Below are positions 1 through 8,112 of a DNA stretch of 28,742 nucleotides, piece by piece. How positions within the stretch are numbered: position 1 is the first letter of the stretch; every line of letters starts with the position of its first letter. This stretch comes from JAKLKS01 sp964370855 (GTDB taxonomy: Bacteria; Planctomycetota; JAJSAM01; JAKLKS01), in contig CAYJMF010000063.1 of assembly GCA_964370855.1 (NCBI GenBank), forward strand, positions 1-28,742. The letters are read 5' to 3'. The translations under genes and the position numbers were made by a program. The notes below the pieces were generated by a model that saw nothing but the letters and a program-made list of their open reading frames with translations, was not told the DNA's origin and made no database searches.

Positions 1-302
1 CGGCGGCGGAGGCGGCGCGGCGCGGGGAGCCCGCGGAGGCGGTGTTCGGGGCGGCCCGCCTCCCCCGCCGGGTGGCCGTGCGCCTGGCCGCCGCGGCGGG
101 AGCGGCGCCGGAGCGCTTCGCCGCCGCCGCCGAGGCCCTCGCCGAGGAGTGCGGCCGGCGCCGCGCGGATCGCTCCCGGCTCCTCCTCGCCGCCGTCCAT
201 CCCGCCACCGTGGCGGCGGGCGCGGTGATGGTGATCCTCCTCCTCGGCGGGATGCTCTCGGGCTACCACCGCCTCCTCCTCGACTACGCGGGGGGCCGAT
301 GA
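1..302 (+). CDS. GspF/PilC-like inner-membrane secretion protein, C-terminal fragment
   Basis: The reading frame is open to the left edge, so only about the last 99 residues are present. The visible part has a helical soluble stretch, a conserved-looking AEALAEECGRRRADRS segment and one strongly hydrophobic helix (roughly ATVAAGAVMVILLLGGML) just before a short tail. This matches the end of GspF/PilC proteins, where a cytoplasmic helical repeat is followed by the last membrane span. GspF is the polytopic inner-membrane platform protein of type II secretion and type IV pilus machines. The main support is context: the stop overlaps the start of a run of three prepilin-like genes. Without the N-terminal part, another membrane protein of the same operon cannot be excluded. 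Confidence 0.5.
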   Translation, partial: AAEAARRGEPAEAVFGAARLPRRVAVRLAAAAGAAPERFAAAAEALAEECGRRRADRSRLLLAAVHPATVAAGAVMVILLLGGMLSGYHRLLLDYAGGR

Positions 303-703
303 CGGCGCCCACGGATCGGCGGCGGGCGCGGGGGTTCACCCTCGTCGAGGCCGTCGTGCTCCTCGGCATCTCCGTGCTCTTCATCTCCTCCCTCGCGGGG
401 GCGCAGGGGCACCAGGCCCGGTTCGTCCGGGAGAGGGCGCGGGAGGACGCGGCGCGCCGGGCCTGCGCGGCGCGCCTCGAGGAGCTCATGGCGGACCGCT
501 CCGCCCTCCTCGCGGGGACGCGGCCCGTGGATGTGGCCGGGGGGCCGGGCTCCTTCCTGGAGGCGGCGGCGGGCGAGGAGACGGTGACCGCCGTCGAGCC
601 GGGGCTCTTCGCCGTGGAGGTCCGCGTGCGCTGGACCGCCGCCGGCGGGGAGCCGCGCATCGTGCGCCTCGCGACCCTGCTCGGGGGAAAGGGGGCCCGG
701 TGA
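299..703 (+). CDS. minor pseudopilin, GspI-like
   Basis: A 134-residue protein. It begins with a short basic leader ending in Gly12, followed by FTLVEA and a hydrophobic helix (residues about 13-33). This is the class III signal cut by prepilin peptidase between Gly12 and Phe13, with the conserved Glu at mature position 5. The remainder is a small alpha/beta domain with several strand-like stretches (AVEVRVRWTAAGGEPRIVRLATLL). Its length and place before a GspJ-like and a GspK-like gene fit GspI, a component of the pseudopilus tip. The ATG at 299 is chosen because it overlaps the upstream stop as ATGA and puts the prepilin leader at the N-terminus. Assignment to I rather than another minor pilin rests on gene order. 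Confidence 0.72.
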   Translation: MTAPTDRRRARGFTLVEAVVLLGISVLFISSLAGAQGHQARFVRERAREDAARRACAARLEELMADRSALLAGTRPVDVAGGPGSFLEAAAGEETVTAVEPGLFAVEVRVRWTAAGGEPRIVRLATLLGGKGAR

Positions 704-1197
704 ACCGGGACGGCTCCTCCGGCGTCACCCTCGTCGAGCTGGCCGCGGCGATCCTCATCGCCGCCGCGGGGGCGACGTCCCTCTGGATCGTGATGACCGG
801 CGCCCTCCGGACCGACGCCGCCGTCGCGGAGCAGGCCGCCGACGCGAAGGAGGCGGCCGCCGCCCTCGAGGTGCTGCAGGCCGACCTCCGCCGCCTCCGG
901 GAGGTGGAGGCTCCGCCGGGAGCCGCGGCCCGCCTCCCCGAGGGCGTGGTCGCCGTGGACTTCCTCCGGGCGCGTCTCGGGGAGGAGTCGATCTCCTGGC
1001 GCCTCGAGGGGGGGCGCATCCTCCGCAACGCCGGCGGCCGGGACCGCGCCCTCGGCAGGAACGTCGAGGGGTTCCGCGTGGAGAGGAGGGGCCGCCTCTT
1101 CACGGTGCGCCTCCGCGGCGCCGCCCGGCTGGACGGGCTGGTGCCCGCGTGGAGCGCCTCGGCGTCGGCGGCGGTCCGGCTGGAGGGGGAGCGGTGA
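700..1197 (+). CDS. minor pseudopilin, GspJ-like
   Basis: A 165-residue protein starting at a GTG that overlaps the previous stop (GTGA). The leader ends at Gly8 and is followed by VTLVEL, a hydrophobic helix to about residue 33, then a helical and beta domain. Glu is present at mature position 5, so it is a standard type IV prepilin-like protein. The body ends in beta-rich sequence (FTVRLRGAARLDG). GspJ is the pseudopilin that complexes with GspI and GspK at the pseudopilus tip. The I-J-K order supports this name, but the sequence of the soluble domain is too diverged for a firm subfamily call by eye. Confidence 0.7.
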   Translation: MNRDGSSGVTLVELAAAILIAAAGATSLWIVMTGALRTDAAVAEQAADAKEAAAALEVLQADLRRLREVEAPPGAAARLPEGVVAVDFLRARLGEESISWRLEGGRILRNAGGRDRALGRNVEGFRVERRGRLFTVRLRGAARLDGLVPAWSASASAAVRLEGER

Positions 1198-1625
1198 GGC
1201 CGGCCGGGGCCCGTCCGGCGCGGCGCGAGGAGGGGTTCTCCCTCTTCCTGATGATCTCCCTCGCCGTCTGCGGCTCCGTCGTCGCCCTCGGGCTCATGGA
1301 GCGCATCCAGTCCATGGCGCGGGATCGGGTCCGGTGCCGCGCCGCGGAGGCGGCCCGGTGGGCGGCGGAGGGGGGCATCGAGAAGGCGCGCGCCGCCCTG
1401 GCCGCCGACCCGGCCTGGACCGGGGCCGTCCTCGACGTGGGCGGGAACCGCGTCGAGGTCCGGGTGGAGGCCGTGGAGGGGGACGGGAGGCTCCGCCGCG
1501 TGCGCTCCCTCGGCGTCGATCCCGGCCTCGGCACCGAGGCGACGGCGGCGAAGCGGACCCTCGCGGCGGTCCTCCGCCTCGGTCCCGGGGGGCCGCGCAT
1601 CGTGGAGTGGAGGGAGGAGCCGTGA
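1194..1625 (+). CDS. short GspK/PilX-like minor pseudopilin
   Basis: 143 residues, with a GTG start overlapping the previous stop. A basic leader ends at Gly14, followed by FSLFLM and a hydrophobic helix. Mature position 5 is Leu, not Glu. Absence of Glu5 is the hallmark of GspK, the tip pseudopilin. The segment AAEAARWAAEGGIEKARAAL matches the typical GspK/PilX pattern directly after the membrane helix (A..AAEAGI..A...L). The protein is much shorter than classical GspK (about 300 residues): the large alpha domain inserted in GspK appears to be missing. It may therefore be a minimal tip protein. The stop overlaps the start of the pseudokinase gene as GTGA. Confidence 0.65.
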   Translation: MRPAGARPARREEGFSLFLMISLAVCGSVVALGLMERIQSMARDRVRCRAAEAARWAAEGGIEKARAALAADPAWTGAVLDVGGNRVEVRVEAVEGDGRLRRVRSLGVDPGLGTEATAAKRTLAAVLRLGPGGPRIVEWREEP

Positions 1626-4600
1626 CCGGCGCGGGGGCCGGGATCGGGGAGCGGCGCGTCGGGGACTACACGCTCCTCGGGGAGCGCTTCCGGGACGAGG
1701 TGGGCACCCTCTGGGAGGCCCGCGACGGCCGCACCGGCGCCGCCGTGGAGCTGCGGCTCCTCCCCGCGGGACTCGCGCGCAACAGCCTCGTCCACGTGCG
1801 CTTCCTGCGGGACGCCGCGCGCGCGGCGGCGGTGGCCCACCCCTCCGTGGTCCCCGTCCTCGACGGGGGGGAGGCGGGGGGCGAGCTGTTCCTCGCCTCG
1901 GCGCCGGCCGGGGGCCGGACCCTCCAGTCCCTCCTCGAGGAGGCGCGGGCCGCGGCCCCCCCCGACGGCGTGGTCCCGCTCCCCGGCGAGGGGAGGGACG
2001 GCTTCGCGCGGGTGGCGGAGTTCTTCCGGCGGCTCGCCCTCGCCCTGGAGGCCGTCCACGCGGCGGGCCTCGTCCACGGGCGCCTCGATCCCCGCCGCGT
2101 GCTCGTCCTCCCCGACGGGACGCCTCTGGTGCGGGACCTCGGCCTTCCCGGAGCGGGGATCCTGGGGGAGCTCTCCCTCGACCGGGCCCCGGTGCGGGCC
2201 ACGGCGTGGAGCTCCCCGGAATCCCTCGACCCGACGGAGCTGCTGGAGCCGAGGGCCGACGTCTACTCCCTCGGCGCCCTCCTCTACCAGGCGCTTTCGC
2301 TGCGCCCTCCCCACGAGGAGGCGACGACGGAGGGGCTCGCCTGGCGGCTGCGCTCCCACGACCCGACGCCGCTGCGCCGCTGGAACCCCGCCGTGCCGAG
2401 ACCCCTCGCCCGCATCGTCGGGAACGCCATGGCCCGGGACCGGGGGCCGCGCTACACCTCCGCGCGGGACCTCGCCGCCGACCTCGCCCTCTTCCTCGAG
2501 GGGAAGGCCGTCGCCCTCCGGAAGGAGCCCCTTCCGGCCCGCCTCGTGCGCTGGCCCGTGCGCCACCCGGTCCTCGTGTTCAACCTGCTGCTCCTCGCCA
2601 TGGCCGTGGAGGCGGTCGTTCTCCTCTGGGGCGCCTCCATCCCCCTCGGGCGCGCCCTGGAGGAGAACGTCCAGCTCAGCGAGCGGAACCGGATCCACGC
2701 CCGGCGCATCGAGGCCATGAACCTGACGGAGGGGTGGGCGCAGATGGCCCGCGCCCTGGAGCCCCTGCTGGAGGCCTCCCGCGACCTCGGCGGCTCCGAC
2801 CCCGACCTCGCCATCCTCCTCGCGCGCACCGCCCTCGACCGGGCCCGGGCGCAGGAGTGGCGGAACTCCGGCGACGCCGCCGCCTTCCGCCGGCGGGCCC
2901 TGGACCGCCTGCGGGAGTGCCTCCACGACGCCCGGGAGGTGGCCCACACCTCCTCCACGGGCGTCCCCGCCTCCCTCTTCGCGAAGGCCGGGGACGGGTC
3001 CGGCCGCTTCGCCGTGGGCTCCCCCGACGGGACCCTGCGCATCCTCGACGCCGGCGGCCGGCTCCTCGGGGTCGGGAACTCCCACCGCGGGGAGGTGCGG
3101 GGGGTGCGCGCGCAGCCCGGTGGGGCGCTCCTCCTCACCGGCTCCGCCGACGGGACGGCGCGCACCTGGGGGGGCGACGGCCGCGAGATCGCCGTCTACG
3201 CCGGCCACGAGGCGCCGGTCAACGCCGCCGCCGCCTCCCGCGGGGGGAGCCGGCTGCTGACGGGGTCCGACGACGGGACGGCGATCCTCTGGCGGTCGAA
3301 CGGGGACCGGTTGGCGGTGCTCCGGGGGCACGGAGGCCCGGTGCTCGACGCGGCCTTCGATGCCGGCGACGGGGGCCTGCTGACGGCCTCCGCCGACGTG
3401 ACGGCCCGCGTCTGGACCGCCGAGGGGAAGGAGCGGTTCGTGCTCGCGGGCCACGCGGGGGAGGTCCGCCGCATCCTCCCCTGGAGGCTCGGCACGAGCG
3501 CCTGGCTGACGCTCTCCGCCGACGGGACGATGCGCACCTGGTCCGCGGAGGGGGCGCCCCTCCTCGTGCTCCGCCACGGGGGGGCGCCGACCTGCTTCGC
3601 CGACGGGGGCGGCGGGAGGCTCCTCACGGGGGACGAGGAGGGGACGCTCCGCCTCTGGGACGGGGAGGGGCGGGTGGCCGCCTCCATCGCGATCCCCGGC
3701 TGCCGGATCACCGGCGTGGACCGCTCCCCGGAGACGGGGCTCCTCCTCGCCGCCGGGAGCGACGGGACGGTGCGCCTCTTCACGGAGGCCGGCGCCGAGG
3801 TGGACCGGTTCTCCGCCCCCGGCGGGGGGGCCGCCCTCGGGGGCTCCTTCGCGCCGGGGGGCGAGGTGGTGCACGGCGCCTTCGAGGACGGCTCCATCCG
3901 CACCTGGAACCGCGGGGGAGGGGAGCTCGGGGTGTGGCGGGAGGCGGCGGGGAGGATCCGGGTCTCCTTCCTCTCCATCCCTTTCGGAGGGATGTACAAC
4001 CCGCCCCGGTCCCGGCCCGCTCCCGATCTCGCCGTCATGGCCGGAACCCCGGAGGGGAAGGGGCGGACCCTCGCGATCCTCCGGCCCGGGGCGCCGGTCC
4101 GCCGGTGGAGGCAGGGGGACGGATCCGCCGACCTGCTCGCCGCCTCCCGGGATAGGGGGGCGACGCTCACCGGCGGGGACGACGGGATCCTCCGCCTGCG
4201 CTGGTTCGGCGTCCCCGAGGGGGAGGAGTTCGGGGACGCGGGGCCGCCGGTGACGGTGGTCCGCTTCACCGAATCCGGCGGCATCGTCGCGGGCTCCGCC
4301 GACGGCGCGGTGCGCCACTGGGACGCCAACGGCGTCCTCCACGACGGGGAGGCGACGGCGGGGCCCCCCCACGGCTCCCCGATCCGCGCCGTCGCCTGGG
4401 ACCCGGGGACCGGTACCCTCGCCGTCGGCGCCGAGGACGGGACCGTGGCCTTCCACCGGAAGTCCTTCGACCGGAAGCTCTCCCTCGGGCGGCCCGTGGC
4501 GGGACTCGCCTGGAGCCGGACCCAGGGGCCGGGGCCGGCGAGGGTCCTCCTCGTGGCGGCGCGGGACGGGACCTTCGGCGTGCTGGACGATCGGTTCCGG

Positions 4601-4993
4601 CTGCTCCAGAAGGAGTGGCGGCGCCTCCCCGAGGGGAGCGTCCTCTCCGTCGCCGCCGCCGACGACGGCTCCTTCCTCGTCCTCACGGAATCCGGCGGCG
4701 GCTCCTGCCGGGCGTGGCGGATCTCCCGGGACATGCAGTCCGTGGAGCGGCTCGCCGTGCTCGAGGGGACCGGGGCCGTGGCCTCGGCGGATCTCGACGG
4801 GGGGACGGGGAACGGGCGCTGGCGCGCGGCGACGGCCTCCGCCGACGGGACCGTGCGCCTCTTCGCCCTCGACGAGGGGGGGGTCCTCGACGCGGCCCGC
4901 CTCCGCGTGCCGCGGGATTTCACGGAGGAGGAGAAGGCCCGCCTCTCCCGCCTCTCCCTCCGCCCCCCCGCTCCCGTGAAGGGGAAGCGGTGA
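1622..4993 (+). CDS. membrane pseudokinase with double WD40 propeller
   Basis: 1123 residues, GTG start inside a GTGA overlap. Residues about 15-285 have the fold pattern of a bacterial Ser/Thr kinase (LVHGRLDP, VRDLGLP, SSPESLDP, DVYSLGALLYQAL). The glycine loop is not recognisable, the VAVK Lys position reads Arg (ELRLLP), and the HRD catalytic loop reads HGR at 152-154 with the later Lys and Asn also replaced. Only the metal-binding Asp172 (DLG) survives, so phosphotransfer is unlikely. Residues about 317-339 form one transmembrane helix. A helical linker follows, and from about residue 445 to the end there are roughly 14 WD-type repeats with the recurring core DGT-hydrophobic-R-x-W, enough for two seven-bladed propellers. 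The propellers would lie outside the cytoplasm if the kinase-like domain is cytoplasmic. The likely role is as a scaffold or sensor for the coupled pseudopilin system. Confidence 0.88.
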   Translation: MTGAGAGIGERRVGDYTLLGERFRDEVGTLWEARDGRTGAAVELRLLPAGLARNSLVHVRFLRDAARAAAVAHPSVVPVLDGGEAGGELFLASAPAGGRTLQSLLEEARAAAPPDGVVPLPGEGRDGFARVAEFFRRLALALEAVHAAGLVHGRLDPRRVLVLPDGTPLVRDLGLPGAGILGELSLDRAPVRATAWSSPESLDPTELLEPRADVYSLGALLYQALSLRPPHEEATTEGLAWRLRSHDPTPLRRWNPAVPRPLARIVGNAMARDRGPRYTSARDLAADLALFLEGKAVALRKEPLPARLVRWPVRHPVLVFNLLLLAMAVEAVVLLWGASIPLGRALEENVQLSERNRIHARRIEAMNLTEGWAQMARALEPLLEASRDLGGSDPDLAILLARTALDRARAQEWRNSGDAAAFRRRALDRLRECLHDAREVAHTSSTGVPASLFAKAGDGSGRFAVGSPDGTLRILDAGGRLLGVGNSHRGEVRGVRAQPGGALLLTGSADGTARTWGGDGREIAVYAGHEAPVNAAAASRGGSRLLTGSDDGTAILWRSNGDRLAVLRGHGGPVLDAAFDAGDGGLLTASADVTARVWTAEGKERFVLAGHAGEVRRILPWRLGTSAWLTLSADGTMRTWSAEGAPLLVLRHGGAPTCFADGGGGRLLTGDEEGTLRLWDGEGRVAASIAIPGCRITGVDRSPETGLLLAAGSDGTVRLFTEAGAEVDRFSAPGGGAALGGSFAPGGEVVHGAFEDGSIRTWNRGGGELGVWREAAGRIRVSFLSIPFGGMYNPPRSRPAPDLAVMAGTPEGKGRTLAILRPGAPVRRWRQGDGSADLLAASRDRGATLTGGDDGILRLRWFGVPEGEEFGDAGPPVTVVRFTESGGIVAGSADGAVRHWDANGVLHDGEATAGPPHGSPIRAVAWDPGTGTLAVGAEDGTVAFHRKSFDRKLSLGRPVAGLAWSRTQGPGPARVLLVAARDGTFGVLDDRFRLLQKEWRRLPEGSVLSVAAADDGSFLVLTESGGGSCRAWRISRDMQSVERLAVLEGTGAVASADLDGGTGNGRWRAATASADGTVRLFALDEGGVLDAARLRVPRDFTEEEKARLSRLSLRPPAPVKGKR

Positions 4994-6048
4994 GAAGCGC
5001 GGCGACGCTCCTCGCGGCGGCGCTCCTCGCGGCGGGCCCGGCGAAGGATGTCGTTCTCCCGGATCCCCCCTGCGGCGACCCCGACCGCGCCACCTCCGAC
5101 GTGCGCGAGGTGCGCATCCTCCCCGGCGCCGGCGGCCTCGACTTCGCGGTGCGCCTCGGCGGCCCCCTGGAGAAGGGGATGTTCACCTGCGTCCACGTCC
5201 TCGTGGACGCCGACGACGACCCCGCCACGGGCATCGGGGGGGACGAGCTCCTCTTCCGCGCCGCCCTCGGCTCCCGCTTCCACCCCAACGGGTGGAAGCC
5301 CGCGGACCCGGCCATCCCCGCGCCCATGGAGAACCGGCTCCTCTCCTGGTCCGAGGTGGTGCGCCAGGAGACGGCGGGGGCCGCCGAGGCGGGCAGGACC
5401 TGGATGCTCCACGACCTCCCCGGCGCGCCCGCGGTGGAGGGGGACGTGATCCGCTTCACCCTGCCCGCCGCCCTGCTCTCCCGCGGCACCGAGTGGATCG
5501 GCGCCGGGATTTCGCTCCGCGTCGAGGTGGAGACCTGGTGCGGGGACCAGCCGCTGCTCGTGGATCACGTGGCCGCCGACGAGGGGCTGCCCATCGTGGT
5601 GGACGGGAACGCGCGGGAGTGGAGCGGGGAGGAGCCGGACGAGGATCCGGCGGGGGAACTCCACCCGACCCTTCCCCACCTCGACCTCGTGCGCCTGCGC
5701 GTGGACCACGACGGGCCGCGCCTCTTCGCCTGCCTCGAGGTGGCCGGCCGGGGCTTCGCCGAACGGGCGCCGCCGTCGCCGGACCTCTCCCGCCAGGAGA
5801 CGCTGCACGTGCTCGCGGAGCCCGTGGACTCCTCCTACGAGTCCCCCCGGCGCATCGTCGTCCCCCGCGGCGTCCCCTCGACCACCCGCTCCGACGGATC
5901 CTGGTCGGCGGCGGGCACCACCGTCGAGATCGCGCTGCCCCGCACCGGCCTCGACGCCCGCACGCGGGTGCTCGCCTGGTCCGAGGGGAGATTCGTCGAT
6001 CGGGTCCCGGATCGGGGAAGCGTGAAGCTCCCCCGGAGGTCCAAATGA
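4990..6048 (+). CDS. exported protein with CBM9-like second half
   Basis: 352 residues from a GTG that overlaps the kinase stop (GTGA). A short signal peptide (MRSAATLLAAALLAAG) is followed by two beta-rich halves. The second half opens with LPIVVDGNAREWSGEE, the pattern that starts CBM9-like/DOMON-type beta-sandwich domains (hydrophobic-DG-x2-EW). The first half (DVREVRILPGAGGLDFAVRLGG, then VHVLVDADDDPATGIGGDELLF) resembles the later part of the same fold and ends in acidic loops that might bind calcium. No catalytic motif is visible. Its position between the pseudokinase and a beta-helix protein suggests a periplasmic or secreted partner or substrate of the operon. Function beyond export and carbohydrate- or ligand-binding fold is unknown. 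Confidence 0.75.
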   Translation: MRSAATLLAAALLAAGPAKDVVLPDPPCGDPDRATSDVREVRILPGAGGLDFAVRLGGPLEKGMFTCVHVLVDADDDPATGIGGDELLFRAALGSRFHPNGWKPADPAIPAPMENRLLSWSEVVRQETAGAAEAGRTWMLHDLPGAPAVEGDVIRFTLPAALLSRGTEWIGAGISLRVEVETWCGDQPLLVDHVAADEGLPIVVDGNAREWSGEEPDEDPAGELHPTLPHLDLVRLRVDHDGPRLFACLEVAGRGFAERAPPSPDLSRQETLHVLAEPVDSSYESPRRIVVPRGVPSTTRSDGSWSAAGTTVEIALPRTGLDARTRVLAWSEGRFVDRVPDRGSVKLPRRSK

Positions 6049-8009
6049 GGAGGGGGGGAGTTTCCGTTCTCGTCCTGCTCCTCCTCGTCCCCGCGCCCGC
6101 CGTCCCCGCGGAGGATCCCCCTCCCGTCCCCGTCCGCGGCGTCCTCGAGGGGCGCACGACCTGGCGGGGCACGGTGCTCGTCGAGGGGGACGTCGAGATC
6201 CCCGGGGGATCCTCCCTCGAGATCGAGGCGGGGACGCGGGTCCTCGTCGCGGAGAGCGACGCCTCGAAGTCGGGGTGGAACTCGGACAAGGTGGAGATCC
6301 GCGTCGCCGGTTCGCTCCTCGTCGCGGGCACGGAGGATCGCCCCGTCGTCATCGGCCCCGCACCCGGGCCCGTGGCCGCGACCCCGCTCCCCGAGTCCGC
6401 GGAGGAGGACGGGAAGGGGAAGGAGGAGGACCTGCGCCCCCGCTACGGGTGGCACGGCATCGTGCTCCTCCCCGCGGCGGGGAAGCCGCCGGTCCGGGAG
6501 ATCCGGGGGGCGCTCCTCTTCGACGCCTGGGCCGGGATCCAGGTCCCGGCGGGGAGGCTCCGCCTCGAGGGGTCGGTGCTGCTCCGATGCGGGACCGGCG
6601 TCGAGGCGGGGACCGCCTTCCAGGACCGGGACCGCTACGGCGTCCCGCCGGGGGTGGCGCGGCCGGAGATCCTCCGCACCCGCTTCGCGGGCTGCCTCAC
6701 CGCGGTGGGGGCGATGCTGCGGGCGGCGCCGCGCCTCGACCGCTGCATCGTGGCCCACGGCCGCACCGGGGTCGGGCCGCGGCGCCACACGGGGCGCTTC
6801 TACCCTCTGGAGGAGCCCGGGTCGACCCTGGTGCGCTGCGACCTCCTCGGCAACGGTGTCGGGGTGGTCGGCGCCTGCCTCGTCACCGACTCCCTCTTCC
6901 ACCGCAACCGGCGCGCGCTGGCCCTCTCCTCCTTCCACGTGCAGCACGCCTCGGGGGTGGACGAGTACCGCCTGCGGGGGAACGTGTTCGCGGGGAACGG
7001 GGTCGTCCTCGCGGGGGAGTCCCTCGCCGGGGACGTGGCGGTGGTGAAGGAGGCGGGGTACGCGCTCTCGGGAGAGGCCCTGGACGCGGCGGCGGGGGCG
7101 CCCTGGCCCCCGCTCCCCCCCGGGTTCCGGCTGGCGGAGGGTTCGGAGGCGCGGGGGAAGGCGTCCGGGGGCGGGGACCCGGGCAGCGCCGCCGAGGCGA
7201 TCCTCCGGGGCGGCGCCGGGCCGCGGGGGACGGGGCGGCCGCCCCTGCGGCGCCCCCTCGCGGTGCGGATCCCCGGTGGGAAGGGGGAGGGGGACGTCTC
7301 CCTCGATGCGGTCCCTCCCCGGGTGGGCGGGTCCCGCGGCTCCTCCTGGTGGTGCGCCGTCGAGGGGGACGGCGCCGGGATCCTCCCGTTGGCGCCGATC
7401 CTCGGGGGGCCCGACGCCGGGGGGATCCTCGCGTGGCGGGTGAAGTCCTCCGGGACGGGGACGGCGCGCCTCGAGGTGAACGGCGACCTCGCCTCCTTCG
7501 AGGCGGCGTGGAACGGGGCGTCGGTGGGGGACCCGGTGGTGCCGCGGCGCTTCGGCGCCGAGGGGTGGGTCGCGGAAGTGGCCCTGCGCAGGGGCGCGAA
7601 CCTCCTCATGGCCTCGGTGCGCGGGCGGGGGACGGCGCCGCGGCTCGTCGTGGCCCTCGATCCCCCCGCCGGCGTGACGCTCTCGGAGGAGGCGCCGGGG
7701 GAGGCCCGGGAGGCCCGCGTCCTCGCGGCGAAGGTCGAGAGGGCGAAGGGGGAGGGCGCCTGGGTCCGCATCTCCCTCTCGGCGCCCGTGTCCTGGGCCG
7801 CCCCCGGCGAGGTCCGCCTGGTGGACGGAGACGGCGACCCCGTGGAAGCGGGCAACGCCCGCGTCGTCGTGGACCAGCGCCAGGTGCTCCGGTTCGGCCC
7901 CCTCCCCGACGCGCTTCCCGCCGGGACGGGAGTCCTCCTCTCCGGCTGGCGCTCCCCCGACGGCTCCCCCCTGGAGACGGGAGAGGCAGGGACGTTCCTT
8001 ACCAACTAA
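6045..8009 (+). CDS. exported right-handed beta-helix protein
   Basis: 654 residues from an ATG in an ATGA overlap. The signal peptide ends near AVPAED (about residue 22). Residues about 30-330 look like a parallel beta-helix of the pectate-lyase or surface-repeat type: GTVLVEGDVEIPGGSSLEIEAG opening coils, then repeating short strands with N, G and C turns (RTRFAGCLTAVG, DRCIVAHGRTGVG, RCDLLGNGVGVVG, RGNVFAGNGVVLAGE). A low-complexity Gly/Arg stretch follows. The last 120 residues (EARVLAAKVERAKGEGAWVRISLSAP onward) look like an Ig-like or bacterial 'SbsA' type sandwich. No lyase active site can be recognised. The last nine codons and the stop lie inside the palindromic repeat at 7981-8093, so the C-terminus (GTFLTN) is probably repeat-derived. 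Confidence 0.78.
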   Translation: MRRGGVSVLVLLLLVPAPAVPAEDPPPVPVRGVLEGRTTWRGTVLVEGDVEIPGGSSLEIEAGTRVLVAESDASKSGWNSDKVEIRVAGSLLVAGTEDRPVVIGPAPGPVAATPLPESAEEDGKGKEEDLRPRYGWHGIVLLPAAGKPPVREIRGALLFDAWAGIQVPAGRLRLEGSVLLRCGTGVEAGTAFQDRDRYGVPPGVARPEILRTRFAGCLTAVGAMLRAAPRLDRCIVAHGRTGVGPRRHTGRFYPLEEPGSTLVRCDLLGNGVGVVGACLVTDSLFHRNRRALALSSFHVQHASGVDEYRLRGNVFAGNGVVLAGESLAGDVAVVKEAGYALSGEALDAAAGAPWPPLPPGFRLAEGSEARGKASGGGDPGSAAEAILRGGAGPRGTGRPPLRRPLAVRIPGGKGEGDVSLDAVPPRVGGSRGSSWWCAVEGDGAGILPLAPILGGPDAGGILAWRVKSSGTGTARLEVNGDLASFEAAWNGASVGDPVVPRRFGAEGWVAEVALRRGANLLMASVRGRGTAPRLVVALDPPAGVTLSEEAPGEAREARVLAAKVERAKGEGAWVRISLSAPVSWAAPGEVRLVDGDGDPVEAGNARVVVDQRQVLRFGPLPDALPAGTGVLLSGWRSPDGSPLETGEAGTFLTN

Positions 8010-8093
8010 CTAACTCCGTGGACCTTCACCGTGAATGCCACGGTCGGTCCATGGAGTTAGTTAGTTAGTTAGTAAGGAACGTCCCTGCCTCTC
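7981..8093. repeat. large imperfect palindrome, REP-like, between convergent genes
   Basis: The left arm 7981-8024 and right arm 8046-8093 are reverse complements apart from two mismatches and one extra GTTA unit in the right arm (4 against 3 units). The outer part carries GAGAGGCAGGGACGTTC, which recurs with one change in the second palindrome at 22715. The 21-nt centre can form a further small hairpin (CCGTG/CACGG). The element covers the 3' end of the beta-helix gene and ends 20 nt before the msrB stop, so it could also act as a bidirectional terminator. A 12-bp unit (CCTGCCTCTCTC) is tandemly duplicated on its right flank at 8084-8107. GGGACGTTC-type palindromes of this kind resemble REP sequences mobilised by REP-associated transposases; no such gene is in the window. 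Confidence 0.9.
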
Positions 8094-8112
8094 TCCCTGC
8101 CTCTCTCGCGCC

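Noticed and set aside
1100..4456. Minus-strand open frame of over 1100 codons opposite the pseudokinase gene.
   Set aside because: It is the GC-rich antisense shadow of the WD-repeat gene: its product is Pro/Gly/Arg/His-rich with no domain, and the plus-strand frame has clear motifs and coupled starts.
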